Of a DNA stretch of 64,000 bases, positions 51,848 through 60,619 are shown in pieces. How positions within the stretch are numbered: the stretch's first letter is position 1; every line of letters starts with the position of its first letter. The notes beneath the pieces were generated by a model. The model made no database searches, was not told the DNA's origin, and saw nothing but the letters and a program-made list of their open reading frames with translations. The position numbers and the translations under genes are program-made. This DNA is from Isosphaeraceae bacterium EP7 (lineage in GTDB: Bacteria > Planctomycetota > Planctomycetia > Isosphaerales > Isosphaeraceae): the NCBI GenBank assembly GCA_038400315.1, contig CP151667.1, positions 930,001 through 994,000 on the forward strand, in the 5' to 3' direction.

Positions 51848-52255
51848 TCAGGCCGACTTCTTCTGGTTGGCCTGATTGCGGGCCTTGATGGTCGCCTCGT
51901 GCTTGTCCAGCTCGACCCGACCCAGGGCGACGATGGCGTCGAAGGTCTCGGTATCGAAGATGGCGAGCTGCGAGAGGCTCTTGCGGTCGAGGCCGACGTT
52001 GGCCAGCCGCAGGCCGTGCATCAGCTGGCTGTACCGCAGGCCACGCATCTCGGCGGCGGCAGTCAGGCGGATGATGAACAGGCGACGGAAGTCACGCTTC
52101 TTGGCCCGGCGGTCGCGGAACGCGAAGACGCCGGCGCGGATCAGGGTCTCTTTCGCCGTGCGGTAGAGCTTGCGACGGCCCCCGACGTACCCTTCCACCT
52201 TCTTGAACAGACGCTTCTTCGCCTTGTTCCTGGCGGCGCCTTTTGTTGCACGCAT
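51848..52255 (-). CDS. rplT: Large ribosomal subunit protein L20
   Basis: 135 residues, slightly longer than the usual ~118. Basic N-terminus (MRATKGAARNKAKKRLFKKVEGYVGGRRKLYRTAKE) that reaches into the 23S rRNA, then the conserved RRAKKRDFRRLFIIRLTAAAEMRGLRYSQLMHGLRLANVGLDRKSLSQLAIFD. Essential for early 50S assembly. In the family L20 often represses its own operon by binding the leader. Here it is separated from rpmI by 271 bases with a hairpin, a possible leader or separate promoter. Upstream pheS follows at 174 bases. Confidence 0.97.
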   Translation of the reverse strand: MRATKGAARNKAKKRLFKKVEGYVGGRRKLYRTAKETLIRAGVFAFRDRRAKKRDFRRLFIIRLTAAAEMRGLRYSQLMHGLRLANVGLDRKSLSQLAIFDTETFDAIVALGRVELDKHEATIKARNQANQKKSA

Positions 52256-52526
52256 GGTCTGGCTCTCAATCCATCTGGCCTAGGCTCGGCGGCGGCACGG
52301 CTCGTCCGGCGAAGGGTGGGGTGCTGGGCTCGGCTAGGCGTCCTCGCCCGGGCTTCGGGGAGATTCACCCGGATAACGGGGATTACCCCCGAGGATCAAC
52401 GCGGGCCTCGGGCGGGTCGGCGGGGTCGGCGTCGGAATGCCGCAGGCCCCGCGCGTCTCGCGACGGGGCCCTGCGAATCCAATCGTCTCGGTCAGTCGGT
52501 CGGTTCAGGTGGAACTGGGCAAAGGG
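52256..52526 (-). promoter_or_regulatory. Structured interval between rpmI and rplT
   Basis: 271 bases without a gene, unusually long for this gene pair. It contains a hairpin at 52441-52475 (11 paired bases with one bulge, loop itself rich in CG complementarity), transcribed on the minus strand after rpmI and well before rplT. No T-tract follows, so it is not a standard terminator. It could serve L20 autoregulation or separate the two genes. Confidence 0.45.
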
Positions 52527-52823
52527 TCAGGCCGTCGGGGTCACGGCCGCAGCTTCGGCCGCGTCGGCGATGTCTCGCAACGCGCAGAGGCGGGCGGCCA
52601 GGATGGCATCCGGCTGCGACGAGATGCGGATTCGCACAGCTTTGCGAACCCGAGCCGCCTCGGCCGAAACGCTCAGCTGGACCTTCTTGCGGAGCCGGCG
52701 GACTTGCTTCCCGCTCTTGTGGCTCATCAAGTGCGACGAACCGCAGCGCTTGTGGCTGACCTTGCCGGTTGCGGACACCTTGAACCGCTTTTTCAGACCT
52801 TTGTGTGTCTTTAGCTTCGGCAT
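52527..52823 (-). CDS. rpmI: Large ribosomal subunit protein L35 with C-terminal extension
   Basis: 98 residues from ATG 52823 (MPKLKTHKGLKKRFKVSATGKV). The conserved L35 core (about 65 residues: KLKTHKGLKKRFKVSATGKVSHKR, then SHLMSHKSGKQVRRLRKKV) is followed by roughly 33 extra residues (AARVRKAVRIRISSQPDAILAARLCALRDIADAAEAAAVTPTA) that are not part of usual L35. The upstream frame is open but reads low-complexity, so this start is right. Lies in the infC-rpmI-rplT order typical of bacteria. Confidence 0.95.
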   Translation of the reverse strand: MPKLKTHKGLKKRFKVSATGKVSHKRCGSSHLMSHKSGKQVRRLRKKVQLSVSAEAARVRKAVRIRISSQPDAILAARLCALRDIADAAEAAAVTPTA

Positions 52824-53163
52824 GATCAATCCAGGTTCGGTTCGGTGCCGGCCCGTATCAGGTCCTGGCGGTCGGTGAAGGACTGCGCCCCTCCGATGGG
52901 CCCGGGGCGGGCCGAGTCGCAGAGTGTAGCAAACCCCCCGCGCCCCCGCCAACTCCAATTCCGCCGTCGGGACACCACAAAATCGTCAGAGCCGATCATC
53001 CCACGCCGCCTATGACTTCGACAGGGCAAGTCGCCCCAAGTCTGTGAGGCGGAAACGAGACGAGCCCGGCGAGCATGCAGGCCCGCCGGGCAGGTTTCGA
53101 ATCCGGTCGACCGGGATGAAGCGGAGTGTGTCGAGGAGCGACGGGGCGAGGTGCCCTCGGAGG
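52824..53163 (-). promoter_or_regulatory. Non-coding interval between infC and rpmI
   Basis: 340 bases, no gene. A hairpin at 53064-53091 (8-bp stem GCCCGGCG/CGCCGGGC, 12-base loop) is followed, on the minus strand, by TCGTCTCGTTTCC, so it may be a weak terminator or attenuator of infC. A promoter for rpmI probably lies between it and 52824. Confidence 0.4.
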
Positions 53164-53667
53164 TCAGGCTCTGGGGGCGACGATGGCCGTCATCCGCTTA
53201 CCTTCCATCGATGGCGTCTTCTCGACCTTGGCCACGTCCTCGAGCGCCTGGAGCACTTCGTTCATGACCTTGCGGCCTTCGTCGATGTGCGCCAATTCGC
53301 GACCGCGGAAGAGGACGTTGACCAGCACTTTGTCCTTGTGTTCCAGGAACTCGCGGGCCCGCTTGACCTTGACTTCGATGTCATGGTCGCCGGTCTTGGG
53401 CCGGACGCGGATCTCCTTGACCTGGATCTGGTGCTGTTTCTGCTTGGACGTGCGCTTCTTCTGCTGATACTTGAACTTGCCGAAGTCCATGATCTTGCAG
53501 ACGGGAGGGCGTTCGTTCGGGGCGACCTCGACCAGGTCAAGCCCCGACTCGCGCGCCGACTCCTGCGCCTTGCCCGTGGGCATCACGCCGAGCATGACGC
53601 CTTCCGCATTGATGACCCGCACGGGTGAGATGCGGATCTGCTCGTTCACCCTGAGATTCCGGTCGAT
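53164..53667 (-). CDS. infC: Translation initiation factor IF-3, probable AUC start
   Basis: 167 residues if started at ATC 53665-53667, 161 if at GTG 53649. It binds the 30S subunit and checks start codons. It carries the IF-3 N-domain ([27 protein letters not shown]), the linker [15 protein letters not shown] and the C-domain ([55 protein letters not shown]). GGAGG (53673-53677) is 5 bases before ATC and 23 before GTG, so ATC fits best. In E. coli and others infC starts with AUU, which IF-3 itself discriminates against, giving autoregulation. Confidence 0.95.
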   Translation of the reverse strand: MDRNLRVNEQIRISPVRVINAEGVMLGVMPTGKAQESARESGLDLVEVAPNERPPVCKIMDFGKFKYQQKKRTSKQKQHQIQVKEIRVRPKTGDHDIEVKVKRAREFLEHKDKVLVNVLFRGRELAHIDEGRKVMNEVLQALEDVAKVEKTPSMEGKRMTAIVAPRA

Positions 53668-54349
53668 GGGGCCCTCCGCATCAAGTCGTTGGACAAACCT
53701 CGCGGAATGGCCCGCTTCCCTCGCGACGAGGCGGCCGGCCCTTCCATCCTGAATTCAACACAACGCCCGCCCCCGCGGCATGACGTCGTGGGTTCCGAGG
53801 CAATCGAGATTTTCCCCTAAATCCAGCCCAATTGTCAAGATCAGGGGCGGGCTTGTCGGGCCTTGAAATCCCAGACTCGTGGGAGAATGGTTGGAGAATC
53901 GTCCCGAATCCGGTTCGCTCGGATCGCGAAATCCGCAATTTTCGACGCGAGAAGGCTTCAATGCTGGCAGGGTCCGACCGTCAAGCACACGAAGAAGGGT
54001 TGTGATGGCGATCACGCAAGCGACGATGATTCAGAGGAAAGGCGGCCATTTGAGGATGCAACGCATCCCATCTTGAGTGTAGGGCATCCTGGCCCGGAGG
54101 GTCACGGGCAGGGTTTGAGCGGAAGCAGACCGCGAAAATCACCGCTCGCCCAGGCCCCTGCCGGCCGGGGTTCCAACCGCGAGCACCAACGAGACGGACA
54201 TTCTCGACGTAACGCACGCTGACTTGCGGACTCCCCGAGTTGGATCGACCCGAATCACCTGGGAAACCGGCTCTCGAAATCCTATCCTGTCGATGCCGAG
54301 GCTCGCCGTGCGTGCGTGCCATCCCGTCCTCTTGCCTGGACTCGTCGAT
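53668..54349. other. Long non-coding region upstream of infC
   Basis: 682 bases without a believable gene; short open frames here have composition unlike real proteins. A small hairpin GGATGC-AAC-GCATCC at 54054-54068 is the clearest structure, and the AT-richer patch near 53810-53830 could hold the infC promoter. Nothing else recognised. Confidence 0.4.
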
Positions 54350-54613
54350 ATGGAATGCCTCGCGATGATCGCCGTCTCCGCGGCCGTTATCTTCGCCAAG
54401 CTCGCCGACATCCAGGAGCTGAACCCGTTCGTCTGGGGCACCCTCGCCCTGGTGGTCTACGCGGGGGCGCCCGGGTTCATGATCTACCGAGGGGCGAGCT
54501 GGATGGACGCCCCCTGGGTCTGGATCAGCTCGTTTGGGGGCCTCTTCGTCCTATTTATCGCTCAGGCGGCCGTGGCGTCACGAGAGCGACGACGGGGGCG
54601 CAGCGGACGTTAG
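54350..54613 (+). CDS. Small three-helix membrane protein
   Basis: 87 residues from ATG 54350; in-frame starts further upstream give unlikely sequence. Hydrophobic stretches at about 4-19 (LAMIAVSAAVIFAKLA), 26-44 (FVWGTLALVVYAGAPGFMI) and 53-75 (APWVWISSFGGLFVLFIAQAAVA), with a basic C-terminus (RERRRGRSGR). Not recognised. Its last 36 bases overlap the convergent DUF1648 gene, so one of the two ends may be mis-set, although both read well. Confidence 0.55.
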   Translation: MECLAMIAVSAAVIFAKLADIQELNPFVWGTLALVVYAGAPGFMIYRGASWMDAPWVWISSFGGLFVLFIAQAAVASRERRRGRSGR

Positions 54614-55126
54614 CCGGTTGGTGTCTGGAAGGTGGTGGAAGGGGCGGAACCCGAAGAAGAGGATCGCCCCAACTCCCGCGAGAAACGCAACGATCAGGCC
54701 GAAACCCTCCGAAGCCGGCAGGCGAACCGGCGTCCGAAGGTTCGCCCTGACGACGAGAATCTGGAGTGAGATCATCAGGACCAACGAGAGGCAGGCGAGC
54801 ATCACGCCGATTCCGGAAATGTGAGCGAAGGTCGCATCCCGCCGCTCAGGTGCGAGCCAGTATTCCCGGTGCGGCAGGTTGACCGTCGAGTCGCTGAAGT
54901 GGCGGGCGAGGTAGAGCGGCACCGAGGTGGCAAGGACGAGGAAGGCCGCCACTCCCAGGCTCGAGATAGTCTGTGCTCTGCGACTCATCCAACCGTCGGG
55001 AACGCCGCTCACGCTGAAGTGCGTGGCGACGCGGGCAGGGAGCATCGGCTCGGTGCCGACCGCTACCGCGGCGAGCACCACATACAGGCCGATCAGCAGG
55101 ATCATCCCGGATTTCAGGCTCAACAT
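54578..55126 (-). CDS. DUF1648-type membrane protein
   Basis: 182 residues, with four hydrophobic segments (MILLIGLYVVLAAVAVG; LGVAAFLVLATSVPLYLA; GIGVMLACLSLVLMISLQILVV; GFGLIVAFLAGVGAILFFGF). The loop after the first helix (LPARVATHFSVSGVPDGWMSRR) is the DUF1648 signature also found in SdpI-like immunity and membrane proteins. Function in this setting is unknown. The C-terminal coding end overlaps the convergent small protein gene by 36 bases. Confidence 0.75.
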   Translation of the reverse strand: MLSLKSGMILLIGLYVVLAAVAVGTEPMLPARVATHFSVSGVPDGWMSRRAQTISSLGVAAFLVLATSVPLYLARHFSDSTVNLPHREYWLAPERRDATFAHISGIGVMLACLSLVLMISLQILVVRANLRTPVRLPASEGFGLIVAFLAGVGAILFFGFRPFHHLPDTNRLTSAAPPSSLS

Positions 55127-55326
55127 CGACGACCTCCTCGAATCACCCCGCGTTGACCGACCGATTTCGACCCGCGAGATCCTGCGTTGTCGGGGCTAGT
55201 GGCGGCCCCTATAATTGAAGGTGCTGTCCCGGTGGTGAAGGTTTTCTGATCGGCCATTCTTCATAGTATCGGTTCCGACGCTCACCGGGCAGCCTGGGCA
55301 ATTCTCTGGTCCTGGAACCTCCGACC

Positions 55327-55599
55327 ATGTCCATCGAGACGAACCCACCGTCGGCGACCGAACCCTCGACGCTCCTGGAGCGATTCGAGGCGATCCTCGA
55401 TGCTCACGTCCGGCCCGGGCTGGAGGCCGACGGCGGCGGGATCGAGCTGGTCTCGATCGATGAGGACAAGATCGCCCAGGTCCGCCTGCTCGGGGCCTGC
55501 CAGGGCTGTTCGTCATCGGTCTATACGCTGACGATGGGGGTCGAGGCTGCCGTCAAGCAGCACCTCCCCGAGATCCGCTTCGTGGAGGCCGTCCCCTGA
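55327..55599 (+). CDS. NifU C-terminal domain iron-sulfur scaffold
   Basis: 90 residues. The NifU C-domain (about 15-90): RFEAILDAHVRPGLEADGGGIELVSIDEDKIAQVRLLGACQGCSSSVYTLTMGVEAAVKQHLPEI, with the CxxC pair (GACQGC) that holds a transient [4Fe-4S] cluster for transfer to target proteins. Like NfuA without its degenerate A-type domain. Its TGA stop shares three bases with the CTG start of hemW (CTGA), and its last codons contain the hemW ribosome site, so Fe-S delivery and a radical-SAM heme protein are translated together. Confidence 0.92.
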   Translation: MSIETNPPSATEPSTLLERFEAILDAHVRPGLEADGGGIELVSIDEDKIAQVRLLGACQGCSSSVYTLTMGVEAAVKQHLPEIRFVEAVP

Positions 55600-56759
55600 T
55601 CGAAGGAAAGTCCGTCGCACCTCGTCCAACCTGGCTCTGGCCCCGCGCGGCCTATATCCACATCCCGTTCTGCGCCCACAAGTGCGGCTACTGCGACTTC
55701 GCCTCGGTCGCAGGCGCCGATCACCTGGCCGAACGCTATCTGGCGTCGCTCGAACGCGAGATGGAACGCAGCGGCGGGCCGCATCCGGTCGACACGATTT
55801 TCATTGGCGGAGGCACGCCGACCAGGCTCGATCCGGGCCAGCTCCGCAGGCTGCTGGATGCCTCTCGGCGCCACTTCCCGCTGGAACCGGGGGGCGAGTG
55901 GACCGTCGAGGCCAATCCCGGCACGCTCGACGAGGCCAAGGTCGACGTCCTGGCCGACGGGGGAGTCAATCGGGTCAGTCTGGGCGCCCAGTCGTTCCGG
56001 CCCGAAACCTTGCTGACCCTGGAACGCAACCACGACCCCGAGCAGGTCTCGAGGGCGCTCGACCTCATCCGCCCCCGGTTCGACCAGTGGTCGTTCGACC
56101 TCATCTTCGGCGTTCCCGGCTCGACGCCCGATCACTGGCGGAATGACCTCGACATCGCCCTCCAGCTCGGCCCGAAGCACCTCTCGTGCTACGGCCTGGT
56201 CTTCGAAAAGGGGACCGCGCTCTGGAAGCAACGCGAGGCCGGACTGGTGAGCCCGATCGACGAGGACTCCGAGCACGAGATGTACTCGCAGACGATCGAC
56301 AGGCTGGAAGCCGCCGGCCTGCCGATGTACGAGATCTCCAACTTCGCCGCGCCAGGGCATGAGTCGCGCCATAACCTCGTCTACTGGGCCAACGACGCCT
56401 ACTTCGGCGTCGGCCTGGGTGCAGCCCGCTATCTGGATGGGGTCCGGTCGGTCAACACGCGCGACCTGCCCGCCTACCTCAAGCGGATGGAGGCCGACGG
56501 CGACCCGACCGGCCCGACCGAGGAGCTCGACCCCGAAGGGCGTGCCCGCGAGACCGCGACCCTGATGCTCAGACGCATCCAGGTCGGCCTCGACCGCCCC
56601 GACTTCCTGGCCCGAACCGGCTTCGAACTTGATGCTCTGGCCGGGGCCGCGGTGGCCAAACACGTCATCGGCGGCCTGCTTGAAGACGACGGCCGGCGCG
56701 TCCGCTTCACTCGAGCTGGCGTCTTCCTGGCCGACACGGTCCTGTGCGACCTGCTCTGA
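55596..56759 (+). CDS. hemW: Radical SAM heme chaperone HemW, probable CTG start
   Basis: 387 residues from CTG 55596. No ATG, GTG or TTG exists in frame before 55761, and that start would drop the essential radical-SAM site YIHIPFCAHKCGYCDF, whose cysteines are C26, C30, C33. GGAGG at 55584-55588 is 7 bases before the CTG. Other motifs: DTIFIGGGTPT, VEANPGTLDEAKV, VNRVSLGAQSF, DLIFGVPGST. The C-terminal HemW domain (SNFAAPGHESRHNLVYW) is intact and the family length (~380) fits. It inserts heme into respiratory enzymes rather than acting as coproporphyrinogen oxidase. Converges with DUF502 (9 bases between). Confidence 0.92.
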   Translation: MIEGKSVAPRPTWLWPRAAYIHIPFCAHKCGYCDFASVAGADHLAERYLASLEREMERSGGPHPVDTIFIGGGTPTRLDPGQLRRLLDASRRHFPLEPGGEWTVEANPGTLDEAKVDVLADGGVNRVSLGAQSFRPETLLTLERNHDPEQVSRALDLIRPRFDQWSFDLIFGVPGSTPDHWRNDLDIALQLGPKHLSCYGLVFEKGTALWKQREAGLVSPIDEDSEHEMYSQTIDRLEAAGLPMYEISNFAAPGHESRHNLVYWANDAYFGVGLGAARYLDGVRSVNTRDLPAYLKRMEADGDPTGPTEELDPEGRARETATLMLRRIQVGLDRPDFLARTGFELDALAGAAVAKHVIGGLLEDDGRRVRFTRAGVFLADTVLCDLL

Positions 56760-56768
56760 GAGAAATGA

Positions 56769-57512
56769 TCAGGCTCGATCGACGAGGCTAGTCGGATCGT
56801 GTGCCCCGAACCTCAGCAGGTCCGGCGAGGTCATGCCGCCGGAGAGGACCGACTGGATCGTCTGCTGGACGGTCCAGTCGACCTCGACCACGTCTCGCTC
56901 GCGGACGAACAGGGTGAAGCCCGATGGGGGCATCACTCCGGTCAGCAGGCAGACGGCCAGGATCGTCTCGCCCGTGCCGGGGTCGCGCAGGGTCTTGGTC
57001 ACGAAGGCGAGCGACTTCAGGCCGGGTTGCGGGAACTCGATCAGGACGACCCGGCTATATCCCTTGGTGGGGTCGGACATCGTCTTGACCAGGTTGTTCA
57101 CGCCGTTGTAGATCAAAGTCACGACGGGGATCTTGAGGAAGAACCAGTCGAGCCAGCGCGAAACCCAGGTGCGGACGAAATAGCCCAGGAAATAGAGGAT
57201 CGTCAGCACGACACTCAGCCCAATGGCGGGCGCGACGACATCGATCCACCAGCGGGGCAGGTCCTCGGGGTTGGGCACATGCGTGGCCAAGAGCACCAGC
57301 CTGGCTAGGGGGTCGAGCACCAGCGTCTGGAAGATCGACAGCACCTTCCCGACGATCCAGAGGGTGATGACGGCCGGCGCGATGAACAGCAGGCCGCTGA
57401 AGATGCGTGAGCGGATGGTCCCGAAGAGGGCGCCTAGGAGCGCACTGAAGAAGCCCTTGGGCGTGGGCCGCCCGTCGGCGGCCCCGGTCGGCGGGTTCGT
57501 TTCGTAATCCAT
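56769..57512 (-). CDS. DUF502 family membrane protein
   Basis: 247 residues. Two hydrophobic hairpins ([24 protein letters not shown] and [22 protein letters not shown]) and the conserved DUF502 text ([75 protein letters not shown]). The plant homologue LCV2/COV1 affects vascular development; the bacterial role is unknown, perhaps in membrane or envelope organisation. The start is ATG 57512. Divergent from the MoxR operon, with 185 bases between. Confidence 0.92.
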   Translation of the reverse strand: MDYETNPPTGAADGRPTPKGFFSALLGALFGTIRSRIFSGLLFIAPAVITLWIVGKVLSIFQTLVLDPLARLVLLATHVPNPEDLPRWWIDVVAPAIGLSVVLTILYFLGYFVRTWVSRWLDWFFLKIPVVTLIYNGVNNLVKTMSDPTKGYSRVVLIEFPQPGLKSLAFVTKTLRDPGTGETILAVCLLTGVMPPSGFTLFVRERDVVEVDWTVQQTIQSVLSGGMTSPDLLRFGAHDPTSLVDRA

Positions 57513-57697
57513 GGGTGTCTCGGACGCACTTCCCGGGATGGTATCAGTCCGGCCCAGAGCGTACCGGCGACGCCGCCGGCTGTCGCGGCAATTCGGCCGG
57601 TGCCGGTCCGCTTGGACGGGGCGGGCCCAGTCCGTTACATTGGTGCACCGGTGCGTACGGACGCACGGCCCTCGAACGAAGGCGGGATTTGCGCGAC

Positions 57698-58708
57698 ATG
57701 GCCAGCAAACAGTCGGATACGCCGGAGACCGCCTTGGTCGGCGGCGTCACCCTCCACCTGAGCCACCCCGACTCGACGGAGCAATCCTGGATCGGCCAGG
57801 AGGGCGTGCTCAAGCAGCTCCTCGCCTGCTGGCTGGTGCTCGACCCCACCGACCGACCGCTCTCGCCGCGGCTGACCGGCCCGCCGGGCATCGGCAAGAC
57901 GACGCTGGCCATGGCCGCGGCTCGCCTGCGCAAGCAAGACTTGTACATCAACCAGTGCACGGCCGACACCCGGCCCGAAGACCTGCTCGTCACACCCGTG
58001 CTGGCGCAGTCGGGCAAGATTGCCTATCACGCGTCGCCGCTGGTTACCGCCATGATCCGCGGCGGAATCTGCGTGCTCGACGAGGGCAATCGGATGAACG
58101 AGAAGAGCTGGGCCAGCCTGGCCCCGCTGCTCGACCACCGGCGAACCGTCGAGAGCATCGTTGCAGGTATCACCATCCGGGCCCATCCCGAGTTCCGCGC
58201 CTGCGTGACGATGAACGAGGATGAGTCGACCTACGAGGTGCCCGACTACATCCTCTCCAGGCTCCAGCCCACGCTGCCGCTCGACTTCCCCGCCCGCGAC
58301 GACGAGATGGCCATCCTCCGATACCACCTCCCCTTCGCCCCCGACGACCTGCTTTCACTGACCGTCGAATTCCTCCAGCAAGCCCACGAGCTGAAGCTCG
58401 ACTTCTCGCCCCGCGACGGCATCAACCTGCTGCGGTTCGCCCTGAAGCGGCTTGCGCAGGACCCCGACCATCCGCTGGGCCGCGACGAGGCCTGGCGAGA
58501 GGCGCTCGTCTGCACCCTGGGCGAAGAAGCCGGCGATCTGGAAACCCTGGCCCGGCGGAGGCGCAGGGCGCTCGGCGGCCAGTCGGCCCCGATGGGACTG
58601 GCCGACCTCTTCTTCGACGCCGACGACCCGCTCCATCCCGATGATGACGACGACGAAGATGATGACGACGCCAGCCCTTACGACCCGACCGAAGACGACG
58701 ACGACTGA
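57698..58708 (+). CDS. MoxR-family AAA+ ATPase with acidic tail
   Basis: 336 residues from ATG 57698 ([16 protein letters not shown]). Walker [10 protein letters not shown] at 61-69; Walker [14 protein letters not shown] with D128-E129; sensor 1 TMNED at 171-175; arginine finger R188 in [14 protein letters not shown]; a C-terminal lid helix bundle ([15 protein letters not shown]). The last 30 residues are almost all Asp/Glu ([11 protein letters not shown]...), unusual for MoxR. These ATPases usually act as chaperones that remodel a partner, classically with a VWA protein, but no VWA gene is present here. First gene of a three-gene operon with 18- and 24-base gaps. Confidence 0.85.
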   Translation: MASKQSDTPETALVGGVTLHLSHPDSTEQSWIGQEGVLKQLLACWLVLDPTDRPLSPRLTGPPGIGKTTLAMAAARLRKQDLYINQCTADTRPEDLLVTPVLAQSGKIAYHASPLVTAMIRGGICVLDEGNRMNEKSWASLAPLLDHRRTVESIVAGITIRAHPEFRACVTMNEDESTYEVPDYILSRLQPTLPLDFPARDDEMAILRYHLPFAPDDLLSLTVEFLQQAHELKLDFSPRDGINLLRFALKRLAQDPDHPLGRDEAWREALVCTLGEEAGDLETLARRRRRALGGQSAPMGLADLFFDADDPLHPDDDDDEDDDDASPYDPTEDDDD

Positions 58709-58726
58709 ACACGCGAGAGCACGCCG

Positions 58727-60595
58727 ATGCCCCCCGCCACCCGGCCGACCGCCGACGACTTCCTGACGATCGGCCCGCGTATCCGGGTCCTGCCCGTGAT
58801 CCATGGCTCGGGGGACTTCGCCCTGCGCGTGCGCGAGGAGCTGCTTTCCAGGCCGTACGACTGCCTGGCCGTTCCGCTCCCACCGTCGTTCCAGGACGAG
58901 GTTGAGCAGGCCGTCGAGCGGCTGCCCGAGATCGCGCTCGTCGCCCGCAAGGACGCCGAGGAGGGGGACGGCGAATCTGGGTTCAGCTATGTTCCCATCG
59001 ACCCCTGCCAGCCGGTCATCGCTGGCATCCGCACCGCGATCGGCGAGCGGATCCCGCGTGAGTTCATCGACCTGGAGACGACCCGGTTCGAGGCCCAGGC
59101 CGCCGCCTTCCCCGACCCTTACGCTCTCAAGAAGGTGAGCCCGGGCGCATTCGCCGCATCGATCCTGCCGGCCATCCCCCGGCCCAAGGCGGGACAGCAC
59201 GCCGACCGAATCGCCTGGATGGCCAACCGGCTCAGGCAACTGCAGCGCGACCACACGCTGACCCTGTTCGTCTGCTCGATGCTCGACTGGCCCTGGATCC
59301 GCGACGCCTACCAGACCGGGCAGGAGCCCCCAGAGCCGGGCGGGTACGACTTCACGCCGACGCTCTCCTACGGCGTGACCACGCGTACCCTCATCTTCCT
59401 GCTGGGCGAGATGCCGTTCATCACCGGGCTCTACGAGCGGGGCCGGCGCGAATTGACGCCGGACGACAACCTCTCGGTCGACGGAGTGAAGGAACTCGTG
59501 CTCTCGGCCCGAGACACGATGAAGTCGACTCATCCGCGGATCGCCAAGCGGATCACGCCTCAGCTCCTCTCGACCTATTTCCGATACGTCCGCAACCTCT
59601 CGCTGATCGAGCGCCGGCTGACGCCCGACCTGCACACGCTGGTCGTCGCGGCGCAGCAGACGGCCGGCGATGATTTTGCCCTGGCCGTGGCCGATGCCGC
59701 TCGCGACTACCCTTATGCCTCCGAGCCCGACCCCGACGAGCCACGCGCCAGGATGGGCATCGACGAGGCCGACCTCCCCGGCTGGGGGCCGATGCCGATC
59801 GTCAGCCGCCTGCCCGGCCAGGCGATGAGCTGGCGGTCGATCGAGCTGAAGCCGAAGGCGCCCGAGAAGACCAGGCAGCAGTGGAAGCAGCGGTGGGACC
59901 CGTACGGGATGTGCTCGTGGCCCCCCGAGGACGACCGGATCGAGAGCTTCAACCGCCACGTCCGAGACCGGGCCCGCGCCATGATCGGCGCCGACCTGGC
60001 GCGCTCAGAGAAGTTCACGTCCAGCGTGATGGACGGCCTCGACGTCCGAGAAACCTTGCGCAACTGGCACACTGGCGACCTCTTCGTCAAGGTGATGCCC
60101 CCCGCCCGCGGCTCGGTCGACGCGGTCGTCTTCCTCTTCGACGTGCCGGCCGATCCCGAGCATTATCCGCACCGGGCCACCTGGTACGCCGAGCACGCCG
60201 AGGAGTCGACCCTCGCCTTCTTCGCCACCGACCCGATGCAGGACATGGTCGGCCCCGGGATCGCGCGCGGCGAGTACGGCGGCGCCCTGTTCCTGTTCCC
60301 GCCCCGGCCGATCCTCGACGTCTGGAGCGACCCGAGGCTCGACGTCGCCGAGACCCCCGAGGAACGCCTGCTGGCCGCAGCCTTACTCCACGGCCGTGAG
60401 CGTCACGTCGCCGTCGTCAGCCCCAAGCCCCCGTCCGCCTCCTGGCGCCGGCTCGCCCGCCGCTACAACCGCAAGCTCATCCATCTCCCTCTGAACCGCT
60501 TCGGCGGCCAGATGATCGAGCGGTTGCGCCAGTTCCACGTCCTCAACGGCAAGCACGTCCGCTCATACGCCGCCGACTTCATCAGCGACGGCTGA
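58727..60595 (+). CDS. 622-residue protein of unknown function, MoxR partner candidate
   Basis: 622 residues, start ATG 58727 (18 bases after the ATPase stop). No confident family. The N-terminal text RIRVLPVIHGSGDFALRVREELLSRPYDCLAVPLPPS, with IPREFIDLETTRFEAQAAAFPDPYAL further on, has the layout of the TraB/TIKI/EreA-like superfamily and of DUF5682, a known MoxR neighbour. This is a distant resemblance. Later regions include an all-helical middle (LSVDGVKELVLSARDTMKSTHPRIAKRITPQLLSTYFRYVRNLSLIERR) and a C-terminal part (VDAVVFLFDVPADPEHYPHRATWYAEHAEEST...ADFISDG) with mixed strands. No signal peptide or membrane helix, so cytosolic, presumably the ATPase's client. Confidence 0.7.
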   Translation: MPPATRPTADDFLTIGPRIRVLPVIHGSGDFALRVREELLSRPYDCLAVPLPPSFQDEVEQAVERLPEIALVARKDAEEGDGESGFSYVPIDPCQPVIAGIRTAIGERIPREFIDLETTRFEAQAAAFPDPYALKKVSPGAFAASILPAIPRPKAGQHADRIAWMANRLRQLQRDHTLTLFVCSMLDWPWIRDAYQTGQEPPEPGGYDFTPTLSYGVTTRTLIFLLGEMPFITGLYERGRRELTPDDNLSVDGVKELVLSARDTMKSTHPRIAKRITPQLLSTYFRYVRNLSLIERRLTPDLHTLVVAAQQTAGDDFALAVADAARDYPYASEPDPDEPRARMGIDEADLPGWGPMPIVSRLPGQAMSWRSIELKPKAPEKTRQQWKQRWDPYGMCSWPPEDDRIESFNRHVRDRARAMIGADLARSEKFTSSVMDGLDVRETLRNWHTGDLFVKVMPPARGSVDAVVFLFDVPADPEHYPHRATWYAEHAEESTLAFFATDPMQDMVGPGIARGEYGGALFLFPPRPILDVWSDPRLDVAETPEERLLAAALLHGRERHVAVVSPKPPSASWRRLARRYNRKLIHLPLNRFGGQMIERLRQFHVLNGKHVRSYAADFISDG

Positions 60596-60619
60596 CCCCA
60601 CCGCACGCCGGAGACCGCG

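Noticed and set aside
53863-54222. A 119-codon open frame upstream of the small membrane protein
   Set aside because: Composition (Arg/Ser/His-rich, no hydrophobic core) and absence of a ribosome site indicate it is not translated.
55761-56759. hemW starting at ATG 55761
   Set aside because: It would remove the radical-SAM cysteine cluster at residues 26-33; the CTG at 55596 with GGAGG upstream keeps it.
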